Source: Clostridia bacterium (GTDB taxonomy: Bacteria; Bacillota; Clostridia; Oscillospirales; CAG-272). Taken from it: DNA of 17,521 bases. The stretch spans positions 1-17,521 of the forward strand of contig CAAGGQ010000052.1 in the NCBI GenBank assembly GCA_900769475.1, in the 5' to 3' direction. Both the position numbers and the translations under genes were made by a program. A model generated the notes under the pieces. It was not told the DNA's origin. It saw only the letters and a list, made by a program, of their open reading frames with translations, and did no database searches. This document shows, in pieces, positions 6,393 to 13,465 of the stretch (positions are counted from its first letter, which is position 1; every line of letters starts with the position of its first letter).

Positions 6393-7157
6393 ATGAATAA
6401 TATACAGTTTTCCAAGCAGTTCACCTTTCTCACCATCACCCATCGAAGTGCCAGCCATACCGACAACTCCAAAGGGCTGGACCGTCATTTCGTGGCCTGT
6501 ATGCGCACGGGCAAGGGACGGATCGTGACCCTGGACAAGAAGATCCTGCAGGTGGAGGCGGGGGATCTCTTTTATCTTCCTCTGGGTCTGCAATATCACT
6601 CCTACTGGACCCCCGACCCCATCACGGGGCGCGTCGAATGGGATTCCCTCGGATTTGAAGTCTTTCCCAATCCCCGGGACGTGTCCTATTCCCCGCAACG
6701 CATCGAGGCAGACGAAGAAGCCCGCGCGCTCCTGCGGGGGCTGGCCGACGCCCGAGAGATCACGGCGGGATCGGTAGGCAGGCTCTATCTCTTCCTGGAA
6801 CGGGTGCTTCCCACCATGGAACAGGAGGAGGGAGAGACCACACTTCTGCTGAACACGATTCGCGCCTTTGTGGAGGAGTACACCGCCTTTTCGGTTCCCA
6901 CCCTGGCCAAGGCCTGCGGCATGAGCGAATCGGGGCTCTACGCCTACGTAAAACGGCAGACGGGAAAGACCCCCGTGGAGCTGAAAAACAGCATTCGCGC
7001 CAAACAAGCCAAGGAGCTGCTCCGCACCACCGACCTCTCGGTGGAAGAGATCAGCACCCGCCTGGGGATCCACACCGCGGCCTACCTGCGCAAGCTGGTC
7101 AAGGAGCACACAGGCAAGACCCCGCAGCAGATCCGCAGGGAAAATCAACGGCTATAA
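6393..7157 (+). CDS. AraC-family transcriptional regulator
   Basis: The 254-residue regulator has an N-terminal cupin-like sensory domain (about 8-100, with LQVEAGDLFYLPLGLQYHSYW at 52-72, the usual ligand-pocket motif). The C-terminal pair of AraC helix-turn-helices lies at about 168-191 (SVPTLAKACGMSESGLYAYVKRQTGKTP) and 216-244 (SVEEISTRLGIHTAAYLRKLVKEHTGKTP). ATG 6393 is chosen because it begins the conserved sensory domain; the ribosome binding site is weak, so low basal translation is possible. It is divergent from the MDR/Gfo operon, 115 bp start to start, and is most simply its local activator, sensing the substrate of that pathway. The sensed compound is unknown. Confidence 0.9.
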   Translation: MNNIQFSKQFTFLTITHRSASHTDNSKGLDRHFVACMRTGKGRIVTLDKKILQVEAGDLFYLPLGLQYHSYWTPDPITGRVEWDSLGFEVFPNPRDVSYSPQRIEADEEARALLRGLADAREITAGSVGRLYLFLERVLPTMEQEEGETTLLLNTIRAFVEEYTAFSVPTLAKACGMSESGLYAYVKRQTGKTPVELKNSIRAKQAKELLRTTDLSVEEISTRLGIHTAAYLRKLVKEHTGKTPQQIRRENQRL

Positions 7158-7165
7158 AACAACAA

Positions 7166-7200
7166 CGGCATCCCAACGCATTGGGATGCCGTAATTGTTT
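7166..7200. terminator. Terminator between araC-type gene and tpiA
   Basis: A perfect 11-bp stem pairs CGGCATCCCAA (7166-7176) with TTGGGATGCCG (7181-7191), with a CGCA loop. T-rich sequence follows on both strands (TAATTGTTT plus; TTGTTGTTTTAT minus), so it probably ends both convergent genes. Confidence 0.88.
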
Positions 7201-7212
7201 GTATCGTTTAAA

Positions 7213-7980
7213 TTACTGTGCTGCGTCAACGATGGCCTGGAACTTGGTAGCCACCAGGGAGGCACCGCCGATCAGACCGCCGTCTACGTTGGGCTTTGCA
7301 AGAAGCTCAGCAGCGTTCTTCTCGTTCATGGAGCCACCGTACTGAATGGTGGTAGCCTCGGCAATCTCCTCGCCGTACATAGCAACAAGAGTCTTGCGGA
7401 TCACGCCGCAGGTCTCCTCGGCCTGCTCGGGGGTAGCGGTAAGACCGGTACCAATGGCCCATACGGGCTCGTAAGCAATGATCACGTTCTTCATTTCCTC
7501 AGCGGAAACGCCTGCCAGATCCAGCTTGGTCTGCATAGCAACCACCTCGTCGGTGATGCCGGCCAAACGCTGCTCCTTGACCTCGCCCAAGCAGAGGATC
7601 ACCTTCATGCCGGCGGCCAGAGCGGCCTTGGTGCGCAGGTTTACGGTTTCGTCGGTCTCGCCAAAGTACTGACGTCTCTCGGAGTGACCGATGATAACGT
7701 ACTCCACACCGCAAGCGGTGAGCATCTTTGCAGAAACCTCGCCGGTGTAGGCGCCGCTCTCGGCAAAGTGCACGTTCTCGGCACCGATCTTAATATTGGA
7801 GCCCTGGGCTGCTGCCTGTGCAGCGGCAATGGTTACGTAGGGAGCGCAGAAGATCACGTCGCAGTTATCCTTGCCTGCAACCAGGGGCTTTACTTCGTTA
7901 ATGAACGCGGTGGCTTCTGCAGGGGTGAAGTTCATCTTCCAGTTGCCCGCGATCACGGTTCTTCTCTTGGTAGGATTCAT
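7213..7980 (-). CDS. tpiA: Triosephosphate isomerase
   Basis: This enzyme interconverts dihydroxyacetone phosphate and glyceraldehyde 3-phosphate in glycolysis. The 255 residues are full family length. The active site is complete: N13 and K15 in AGNWKMN, H99 in IIGHSERR (96-103), E171 in AYEPVWAIGTG with the mobile loop at about 172-181, and the phosphate-binding YGGS (214-217) and GGLIGGAS (234-241). The start is ATG 7980; a frame extending upstream to 8103 only reads hairpin-rich leader and is not conserved. The ribosome binding site is AAAGGA, slightly far from the start. It lies downstream of pgk on the same strand, across the 250-bp hairpin region. No gap gene is in the window. Confidence 0.97.
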   Translation of the reverse strand: MNPTKRRTVIAGNWKMNFTPAEATAFINEVKPLVAGKDNCDVIFCAPYVTIAAAQAAAQGSNIKIGAENVHFAESGAYTGEVSAKMLTACGVEYVIIGHSERRQYFGETDETVNLRTKAALAAGMKVILCLGEVKEQRLAGITDEVVAMQTKLDLAGVSAEEMKNVIIAYEPVWAIGTGLTATPEQAEETCGVIRKTLVAMYGEEIAEATTIQYGGSMNEKNAAELLAKPNVDGGLIGGASLVATKFQAIVDAAQ

Positions 7981-8008
7981 GAGGATTTCATTCCTTTCTT
8001 TAATCTGC

Positions 8009-8230
8009 GAATATCGGTAGATATTCAACAAAGCGCTAGATTGCGCAAGCTTGTTAGCCACTTTTTCTTTTGACCTTATAGGCGCAAAAGAAAAAGTTAT
8101 CAAAAAGAAAACGCCGCGAGGAAATTTCGTCGCCTGCGGGCGACGAGGAGGGCTTCGCGCCCTCCACCCGCGCGAGCTTTTGAAAAAGCTCGACCAAAAC
8201 TTTCACAGCGAGTGCTGTGGGAGTTTTTTT
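8009..8230 (-). repeat. Chain of hairpins between pgk and tpiA
   Basis: The 251-bp pgk-tpiA spacer holds six inverted repeats in a row: GAATATC/GATATTC (8009-8026); a 13-bp ACTTTTTCTTTTG/CAAAAGAAAAAGT (8060-8097, 12-nt loop); CGTCGCC/GGCGACG (8128-8145); GGAGGGC/GCCCTCC (8147-8165); CGAGCTTTT/AAAAGCTCG (8173-8192); and CACAGC/GCTGTG (8204-8219). None has a proper U tract in the minus direction right behind a G+C stem, so they do not look like one simple terminator. They could be an intergenic repeat element, an mRNA processing/stability element, or a leaky terminator plus leader for tpiA. No convincing protein is encoded here. Confidence 0.6.
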
Positions 8231-8231
8231 C

Positions 8232-9542
8232 TTATTTATCCAGCAGACAAGCGATGCCGGGAAGCTCCAGACCTTCCAGGAACTCCAGGGATGCTCCACC
8301 ACCGGTAGAGATGTGGGTCATCTTGGGACCAAAGCCCAGACGCTCAACAGCCTCGGCAGAGTCGCCACCGCCAATGATGGAAACCGCGCCGGAGTTTGCA
8401 ACGGCTGCTGCAACGGCCTCGGTACCTGCGGCAAAGTTCTTCCACTCGGAAACACCCATCGGGCCGTTCCAAACCACGGTGCCGGCACCCTGAATCGCCT
8501 CGGAGAAGAGAGCGATGGTCTTGGGACCAATGTCCAGACCCATCCAGTCATCGGGAATCTTGTTGGAATCCACAACCTGGCTCTCGGTGTTCTCGTCATA
8601 TTCCTTACCCAGCTTGTTATCCACGGGGAGCAGGAACTTCACGCCCTTGGCTTCTGCCTTAGCCATCATTTCCTTCGCAAGCTCGATCTTATCGGTCTCG
8701 CACAGAGAGGTACCAACGCTGTAGCCCTTTGCAGCGAAGAAGGTGTAAGCCATACCGCCACCAATGATGAGGGTATCGCACTTTTCGATCAGGTTCTTAA
8801 TTACGCCGATCTTATCGGAAACCTTGGCACCGCCGAGAATGGCAACGAAGGGACGGGCGGGATCAGCCAGGGCCTTACCCATAACGCCAATTTCCTTCTG
8901 GATCAGGTAGCCGCAAACGGCGGGCAGGTAATCTGCAACGCCTGCGGTGGAAGCGTGTGCACGGTGAGCAGTACCGAATGCATCGTTTACGAACAGACCG
9001 TCCTCACCTGCAAGATCAGCCAGAGCCTTTGCAAATGCGGGATCGTTCTTGGTCTCACGAGCGTCGAAACGAACGTTCTCGATGAGCACGCAGGTACCGT
9101 TCTCCATAGCAGCGATCTTTGCCTTGGCATCGTCACCGATGATGTCGGCAGCGAAAGCAACCTTGCCGCCCAGCTCCTGGTTGAGGCGGTCAGCAACGGG
9201 CTTCAGGGTGAACTTTACGGGATCGGTCTCCAGAGCCTTTGCCTTGAGCTCTGCGGTAACAGCCTCACGCTCTGCCTCGGGAAGAGCGTCCACCTTCTTC
9301 TGCTCCTTCTTGTCCAGCTTGAAGTTGGGAGTAAAGATAGCGTGGGGCTTGCCCATGTGAGAGGAGAGGATGACCTTGGCGCCCTTTTCCATCAGGAACT
9401 TGATGGTGGGCAGTGCGCCAACGATTCTCTTATCGGAGGTGATCACACCGTCCTTCATGGGCACGTTGAAGTCGCAACGAACGAATACCTTTTGGCCGGC
9501 CTTGATTTCAATGTCTTCAATCGATTTCTTATTGTAAGTCAT
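8232..9542 (-). CDS. pgk: Phosphoglycerate kinase
   Basis: This enzyme transfers phosphate between 1,3-bisphosphoglycerate and ADP, a glycolytic ATP-forming step. The 436 residues show all family motifs: VRCDFNVP (21-28), SSHMGKP (60-66), IENVRF (154-159), NDAFGTAHRAHAS (186-198), GGAKVSDKIGVI (237-248), GGGMAYTF (261-268), WNGPMGVSE (358-366), GGGDSA (391-396) and STGGGASLEFLEG (412-424). It is longer than the usual ~395-residue bacterial enzyme. The extra length is a lysine/glutamate-rich insertion at about 67-110 in the N-terminal domain, between SHMGKP and the segment starting FTLKPVADRL. The start at 9542 is preceded by AAAGGAAACC. It has its own promoter. Confidence 0.97.
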   Translation of the reverse strand: MTYNKKSIEDIEIKAGQKVFVRCDFNVPMKDGVITSDKRIVGALPTIKFLMEKGAKVILSSHMGKPHAIFTPNFKLDKKEQKKVDALPEAEREAVTAELKAKALETDPVKFTLKPVADRLNQELGGKVAFAADIIGDDAKAKIAAMENGTCVLIENVRFDARETKNDPAFAKALADLAGEDGLFVNDAFGTAHRAHASTAGVADYLPAVCGYLIQKEIGVMGKALADPARPFVAILGGAKVSDKIGVIKNLIEKCDTLIIGGGMAYTFFAAKGYSVGTSLCETDKIELAKEMMAKAEAKGVKFLLPVDNKLGKEYDENTESQVVDSNKIPDDWMGLDIGPKTIALFSEAIQGAGTVVWNGPMGVSEWKNFAAGTEAVAAAVANSGAVSIIGGGDSAEAVERLGFGPKMTHISTGGGASLEFLEGLELPGIACLLDK

Positions 9543-9601
9543 GTTTTTGGTTTCCTTTCTTTCCAAATCATTTCTACGGTAAAAAAATCCCAGATATTGT
9601 T

Positions 9602-9630
9602 ATTGTATCACAAAGTGAAAAATTTATCAA
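9602..9630 (-). promoter_or_regulatory. Promoter of pgk
   Basis: Minus strand: TTGATA (9625-9630), 17-bp spacer, TACAAT (9602-9607). The leader is about 55 nt. It lies just beyond the terminator of the upstream lipoprotein gene. Confidence 0.8.
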
Positions 9631-9659
9631 TAGGAAAATGGAAAAAAGTGAAAAAAATA

Positions 9660-9700
9660 TCAATAAAAAATCCGTTCTCCCAAAAGAATCGGGAGAACGG
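9660..9700 (-). terminator. Terminator of the putative lipoprotein gene
   Basis: A 10-bp stem pairs CCGTTCTCCC (9672-9681) with GGGAGAACGG (9691-9700), with a 9-nt loop. On the minus strand it is followed by ATTTTTTATTG. This isolates pgk from the gene upstream. Confidence 0.92.
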
Positions 9701-9708
9701 GCAAAAAT

Positions 9709-10413
9709 TTAAATTTGGAACAGGGCGCGAAGATAACAGCTTCCGTCGCTCCGCTTCACAAAAAGAGCCTCGTAGCTTGCGGAGGAGGTCTCTCCATTGG
9801 TCAGGTAGAAGCGCAGGCAATAGGTGTTGGCGGTTTCCTCCAGGATCTCGGGCACCACGCGGACCGAGCACTCCCAGGAGCGCACCGAGGAGCTGTAATG
9901 CCCCGAGCGCTTGAGGTAGGTAAAGATCTCTCCGCTGGTGTGATGCACGCTCTGTACGCCAAAATAGCGGGAGAACGCATCCTCCAGGTCTTCCTCGGGA
10001 ATGGCGGTGGAAAGGTTCATGCGAGGGTAATAGGCCTCCACCGCGGCCAGGGTCTCGGCATTGCCGGTATAGATGGAGTAGCGCTCCTGCAAAAGGTGAT
10101 TCAGAAGCTCCTCTCGATAAAAGCTCACGGCTTCGCTCCCCTTGGTAAAGGGGGTCAGCTCCACTCGATCGGCGGTCAGCAGAGCCACCACCGAGGAAAG
10201 CTCCCCACAGAGGGCGGTATCCGTTCCGTGCTCGGCGGTAACCTCCTCTGCCCGATACTCGTTCAAGTCCAGACCGAGAACGCCCCGCACCCAGAGCATA
10301 TTGGTGCCTGCCACGCAGGAGACCAAAAAGAGAGCCGAGAACACCAGCATCAACAGCATACTTCCGGTACGCATACGGCGTCTGCGACCGCGATACGGCT
10401 TATGATAATTCAT
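9709..10413 (-). CDS. Putative lipoprotein/membrane-anchored protein of unknown function
   Basis: I do not recognise this 234-residue protein. It starts with a very basic segment (YRGRRRRMRTG, 7-17), then a hydrophobic stretch (18-32) ending in LVSC (30-33), which fits a lipobox and would make C33 the lipidated residue. The hydrophobic run continues a little, so a simple membrane anchor is also possible. The rest (about 45-234) is an acidic alpha/beta domain with VELTPFTKGSEAVSFYREELLNHLL-like helical stretches and a beta-rich C-terminus, expected outside the membrane. The start at 10413 has GGGAGGGA upstream. It has a consensus promoter and its own terminator, so it is a single-gene unit. 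No function is proposed. Confidence 0.75.
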   Translation of the reverse strand: MNYHKPYRGRRRRMRTGSMLLMLVFSALFLVSCVAGTNMLWVRGVLGLDLNEYRAEEVTAEHGTDTALCGELSSVVALLTADRVELTPFTKGSEAVSFYREELLNHLLQERYSIYTGNAETLAAVEAYYPRMNLSTAIPEEDLEDAFSRYFGVQSVHHTSGEIFTYLKRSGHYSSSVRSWECSVRVVPEILEETANTYCLRFYLTNGETSSASYEALFVKRSDGSCYLRALFQI

Positions 10414-10453
10414 GGATCTCGTCCCTCCCTTCACCAATTTTTTCCTCCCTTTT

Positions 10454-10482
10454 ATTTTACCAAAAACGGAAAAAAATGTCAA
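10454..10482 (-). promoter_or_regulatory. Promoter of the lipoprotein gene, with an overlapping inverted repeat
   Basis: Minus strand: consensus TTGACA (10477-10482), 17-bp spacer, TAAAAT (10454-10459). The -35 lies partly within an 8-bp inverted repeat, AAAATGTC (10473-10480) / GACATTTT (10494-10501), a possible operator. Confidence 0.85.
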
Positions 10483-10563
10483 TAGGTTTCGTCGACATTT
10501 TACAATATTTTGTGTTGTTTTTAAAGGTTTTTCTACAAGATGTTTGATTTTGTCGGCGACACC

Positions 10564-11034
10564 CTAATTCGCCTCTCCGGCGCTTTGCAAAAATGCAGAA
10601 AGCGCCCGTTTTCCCTCCTCCAGGCACTCCAGAACTGCGCTCTCCATGCCCCCGTGGCACCGCGTTGCCAGAGAGCGGTATTCGTCTGCCAACGCCTCCA
10701 GTGATTCGACCGAGGCGGCAAGCAGGGCGGCGGGGGATTCGTCTGCTTCGCAACATCCCCTTCCCGTCCACCGTTGGGAAAAGCGCCACCGCATTTCTCC
10801 CCCCAGAGCCAGATACAAGCGTATAGCAAGCCGAAGTTGCACCAGAGATTCCCGCGCCGCATCGTCAAAGCATCGGGAAAGACTGGGATCTTCCTCCTCG
10901 ACCCGCAGGCTTTGATACAGCAGAGATGAAATTCCGTCCACTTCCTTGGCCAACAGCACCGAAAGCCACCGCGCCATGCGCAGATTCGGCTCCACGCATC
11001 CCCGCATCTCAGGACAAAAGAAAGAATCCTTCAT
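10564..11034 (-). CDS. Degenerate ferritin/rubrerythrin-like protein
   Basis: The 156-residue, mostly helical protein resembles a Clostridia group of small ferritin-like proteins. The layout fits: a first helix with LLAKEVDGISSLLYQSLRVEEED (27-49), a second with SLSRCFDDAARESLVQLRLAIRLYLALGGE (51-80), the family's LGG turn followed by a W/T-G segment (RWTGRG, 88-93), and a second helical pair at about 105-150. In functional members, each second helix carries an E-x-x-H metal motif; here those positions read ESLV (62-65) and EEGK (139-142), so no histidine ligand remains. It would not be expected to bind a di-iron site normally. The start at 11034 has AGGAGG seven bases upstream. No obvious terminator follows. 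The family assignment is by pattern and moderate. Confidence 0.68.
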   Translation of the reverse strand: MKDSFFCPEMRGCVEPNLRMARWLSVLLAKEVDGISSLLYQSLRVEEEDPSLSRCFDDAARESLVQLRLAIRLYLALGGEMRWRFSQRWTGRGCCEADESPAALLAASVESLEALADEYRSLATRCHGGMESAVLECLEEGKRALSAFLQSAGEAN

Positions 11035-11119
11035 ACACGCCTCCTACCTTTTTTTCTCATTGCTTTGCTTTCAGTCTACGACGCTCCGTGGACTTTGGTG
11101 CCTGTCCGTAGGAAAGGAG

Positions 11120-11148
11120 TTGACATTCGTCCACCTTTGTGGTACAAT
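11120..11148 (+). promoter_or_regulatory. Promoter of the membrane zinc-ribbon gene
   Basis: TTGACA (11120-11125), 17-bp spacer, TACAAT (11143-11148); the start codon is about 23 nt past the predicted +1. Confidence 0.9.
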
Positions 11149-11177
11149 GAACACAGAATACAATGGGAGGTTCTCCT

Positions 11178-11801
11178 ATGATCAAGATTCCAAAGAACAA
11201 TCAAGACCTTCGCCGCTACGTCCTTGGAAAGGACCTGCGCCGCCTGGGACTGTACGCAGTGTGGATCGCGCTGTGGTACGGAGGCGCCCGAGCCTACAAC
11301 TACAACCACCAAACCTATTCCCCCGACCGTCTGATGATTGGCTGGAAGCTCTTTTTCTGGATGCTGGCCTCGGCGATCCTCGGCTTCTTCCTCTTCCGCA
11401 TCTACGCTTTCTTTACCGACCGCACCTATCGGGGAACCATCCTCACCTCGGGGCTTTCCCAGTCCTACGAGGGCTCCAAGGATCCGGGATTTTTGAAATC
11501 CGCCGACTACGACTTCCGCCTGAACACCGACCTGCGGATCCAACGGGATGACGGCAAGCGAAAGCGTCTGCGCTTTGAACAAAAAAACGGCTTTTACTTT
11601 TATTACTACGAGGGCACCGAGGTGATCAAATTTCACGGACTTCCCTATCCCGTGGCCATTGGAAACCGCAACGCTCACTCCAAGCACCGCATGTGCGTGG
11701 CCTGCGGCCAGGTGAACGGAACGGAGGAGCACCGTTGCCAGACCTGCTTCCATACGCTGATCGACGAGGAGGCCCTGGCCCACTCCCTGAAAGAGCTCTG
11801 A
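11178..11801 (+). CDS. Membrane protein with C-terminal zinc ribbon
   Basis: This 207-residue protein is of unknown function. A basic N-terminus (KIPKNNQDLRRYVLGKDLRR) is followed by two membrane segments at about 22-38 and 55-78. Next comes a cytoplasm-like domain rich in aromatic and basic residues (85-165; FEQKNGFYFYYYEGTEVIKFHG at 133-154), and a C-terminal four-cysteine zinc ribbon, CVAC...CQTC (C173, C176, C187, C190). The start at 11178 has GGGAGG seven bases upstream. It has a consensus promoter and a shared terminator, so it is a single-gene unit facing the glycolipid operon. The zinc ribbon could be structural or mediate protein or nucleic-acid contact; I cannot say which. Confidence 0.8.
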   Translation: MIKIPKNNQDLRRYVLGKDLRRLGLYAVWIALWYGGARAYNYNHQTYSPDRLMIGWKLFFWMLASAILGFFLFRIYAFFTDRTYRGTILTSGLSQSYEGSKDPGFLKSADYDFRLNTDLRIQRDDGKRKRLRFEQKNGFYFYYYEGTEVIKFHGLPYPVAIGNRNAHSKHRMCVACGQVNGTEEHRCQTCFHTLIDEEALAHSLKEL

Positions 11802-11805
11802 AGAG

Positions 11806-11862
11806 AATAAAAAAAGAACGCTCTTGCGTCCGTTGGGATCGCGAGAGCGTTCTTTGTCTTGT
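11806..11862. terminator. Bidirectional terminator
   Basis: A 12-bp stem pairs AAAGAACGCTCT (11813-11824) with AGAGCGTTCTTT (11844-11855), extended by partial pairing inside. It is followed on the minus strand by seven T (strong) and on the plus strand by TCTTTGTCTTG (weaker). It ends both the zinc-ribbon gene and the glycolipid operon. Confidence 0.9.
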
Positions 11863-11865
11863 ATT

Positions 11866-12963
11866 TTATTTCGTTTGGGAATGAAGCAAGTGACGGCAAA
11901 TGGCGTCCGCCGCCGGCTGACTCAAAAAGGCAGCCATCTTGTCCTTTTGCTCCTGCTGGTAGGCCTCGTTCCCCAACAGCTGCATCAGCGCGTTGTTGAC
12001 GTGGCGCCACCGCTTGGCGCCAATGGCCACGCCCTGCTCCACCAAAAAATCATAATTGCGGGTCTCGCATCCGGGCACGGCGTTGATGAGCACCATGGGA
12101 AGGCGCTTGGCAATGGCCTCGGTGGTGGTCAGCCCTCCGGGCTTGGTAATATATGCGTCGGCCGCCGACATATAATCGGCCACCCCTTGAATAAAGGACA
12201 GCACCACAAAACGCTCCGAGGAATAGGGGCTCAAGATCTCGTAGGCCTTCTCGTTCTTTCCGCAAAGCACCACCAAGCATACGTTTTCGGGACAGCGTTG
12301 CGAGAGCAGACGGGCGGATTGTTCCAGCTTCCCGCAGCCCATACTGCCGCAGCTGAGCAATACCACCTTCTTATCCTCGGGCAACCCCAGCCGGCTCCGC
12401 GCCTCGGTTTTATCGACCGCCTCAAAGAAGGCATCTCCCACGGGAATTCCGGTGGGAAACAGCTGATCGGCAGGCACGCCCTTGTGAACGAACTCGCCCA
12501 GCAGCATGCGGTGAGGAATAAAATAGCCGTCCAGCTTCATATCGGCCACACCGGGACTGCAGGTATAATCGGTAGCGATGAAATAGCAAGGAAGATTGCA
12601 GCCGAACTTGGCGCGCACCTTGGTCATCATCAGTCCCGAGAACACGTGCACGCAAAGCACCGCGTCAAAGTTTCCCTCCTGCAAGTGCCGATACAGGGCG
12701 TCCGCGCCCTTGGCGCATCCGTTGTAAAGGATCCGCCCCGAGTGCTTTTCCTCAAACCGGTATCCAAAACCAAAGAGCTTTGGCATCTTACGGTAAACGT
12801 AGGAATGTCCCCAGCTGACGAAATCCGAAACCTGCTCCGAAATAAAGGCCAGGGTATCGGCCACTTCAAATTCTATGTTGTAATGCTCCAGACGTTGGGA
12901 CAGGGCATTGGCCGTGGAATTATGTCCCCCGCCGGTGTTCGCCGACAGGATCAGTACACGCAT
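11866..12963 (-). CDS. MGDG-synthase/MurG-like glycosyltransferase (GT28), probable diacylglycerol glycosyltransferase
   Basis: The 365-residue GT-B fold enzyme has the monogalactosyldiacylglycerol synthase N-terminal domain: LSANTGGGHNSTANAL (6-21) and TDYTCSPG (131-138) leading to GYFIPH. GIPVGDAF (172-179) opens the C-terminal domain, which ends in the nucleotide-sugar-binding KPGGLTTTEA (274-283) and PGCETRNYDFL (297-307). Family members (UgtP, MGD1) transfer glucose or galactose from UDP-sugar to diacylglycerol at the inner membrane face. The start at 12963 has GAGGAG upstream and lies inside the acyltransferase gene, so the two genes overlap by 44 nt in different frames. It is the last gene of the PAP2-acyltransferase-glycosyltransferase operon. 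The acceptor could be diacylglycerol or another lipid. Confidence 0.9.
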   Translation of the reverse strand: MRVLILSANTGGGHNSTANALSQRLEHYNIEFEVADTLAFISEQVSDFVSWGHSYVYRKMPKLFGFGYRFEEKHSGRILYNGCAKGADALYRHLQEGNFDAVLCVHVFSGLMMTKVRAKFGCNLPCYFIATDYTCSPGVADMKLDGYFIPHRMLLGEFVHKGVPADQLFPTGIPVGDAFFEAVDKTEARSRLGLPEDKKVVLLSCGSMGCGKLEQSARLLSQRCPENVCLVVLCGKNEKAYEILSPYSSERFVVLSFIQGVADYMSAADAYITKPGGLTTTEAIAKRLPMVLINAVPGCETRNYDFLVEQGVAIGAKRWRHVNNALMQLLGNEAYQQEQKDKMAAFLSQPAADAICRHLLHSQTK

Positions 12964-13435
12964 GTCGTCTTCGCTCCTCTCTTTGTTCCAACCGTTTGGC
13001 CAGCCCCAGCAGGGTGGGACGGTTGTAGCGTTGTATGATAATGAATGGAAGATTGCAAATAATAAATATGGCGGTAAGAAGAACGCCCACCTGATTGCGC
13101 CAGAACAAATAGATGGGAAAAGCCACCAGGCAGAGCGCCACGTGCACCGCCTCGGCCACGCAGGTCTCCTTGACCAGAATGTAAACATCCTTCGATTTGG
13201 GACAGCGTCCCACCCGCTTTGGGACCATATCCTTCATCACGCGGCTCATATCGGGAACCTTGTCCTTCCAGGCGCGCACGCCAAGAACGTCATAGATCTT
13301 TCCGTTGCGCTCCCACCTCCAGGTGCGGTAGGGAAAGCGATCCCACACGAACCACTTGCGGGGCAGGGCCTCTCCAACGTAGTGTGCCGCAATGCCAAGG
13401 AAAATAACGTAAAGTACACTCTTAAGAAAAGCCAT
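12920..13435 (-). CDS. CrtO-like glycosyl acyltransferase (glycosyl-4,4'-diaponeurosporenoate acyltransferase family)
   Basis: This 171-residue membrane protein resembles staphylococcal CrtO, which attaches a fatty acid to the glucose of glycosyl-diaponeurosporenoate in staphyloxanthin synthesis. The recognisable block is FPYRTWRWERNGKIYDVLGVRAWKDKVPDMSR (34-65), then a central membrane hairpin (about 93-136) and NLPFIIIQRYNRP (128-140). The start is ATG 13435 with AAAGGAG six bases upstream. No carotenoid genes are nearby, so the acceptor is more likely the sugar of the glycolipid made by the neighbouring glycosyltransferase. Its last ~14 codons overlap the start of that gene, so translation may be coupled. 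The family call is good; the substrate is inference. Confidence 0.85.
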   Translation of the reverse strand: MAFLKSVLYVIFLGIAAHYVGEALPRKWFVWDRFPYRTWRWERNGKIYDVLGVRAWKDKVPDMSRVMKDMVPKRVGRCPKSKDVYILVKETCVAEAVHVALCLVAFPIYLFWRNQVGVLLTAIFIICNLPFIIIQRYNRPTLLGLAKRLEQREERRRHACTDPVGEHRRGT

Positions 13436-13465
13436 GGGATCTCCTTTCGTTCCTTTTGATTGGGA

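Noticed and set aside
7981..8103. N-terminal extension of triosephosphate isomerase
   Set aside because: The extra 41 codons read through hairpin DNA; the conserved protein begins at 7980 with a ribosome binding site.
8054..8302. Small minus-strand frame in the pgk-tpiA spacer
   Set aside because: Its peptide simply translates the inverted repeats and overlaps the end of pgk; there is no ribosome binding site.
8217..9914. Long plus-strand open frame opposite pgk
   Set aside because: It is antisense to an intact glycolytic gene and runs through a promoter and a terminator.
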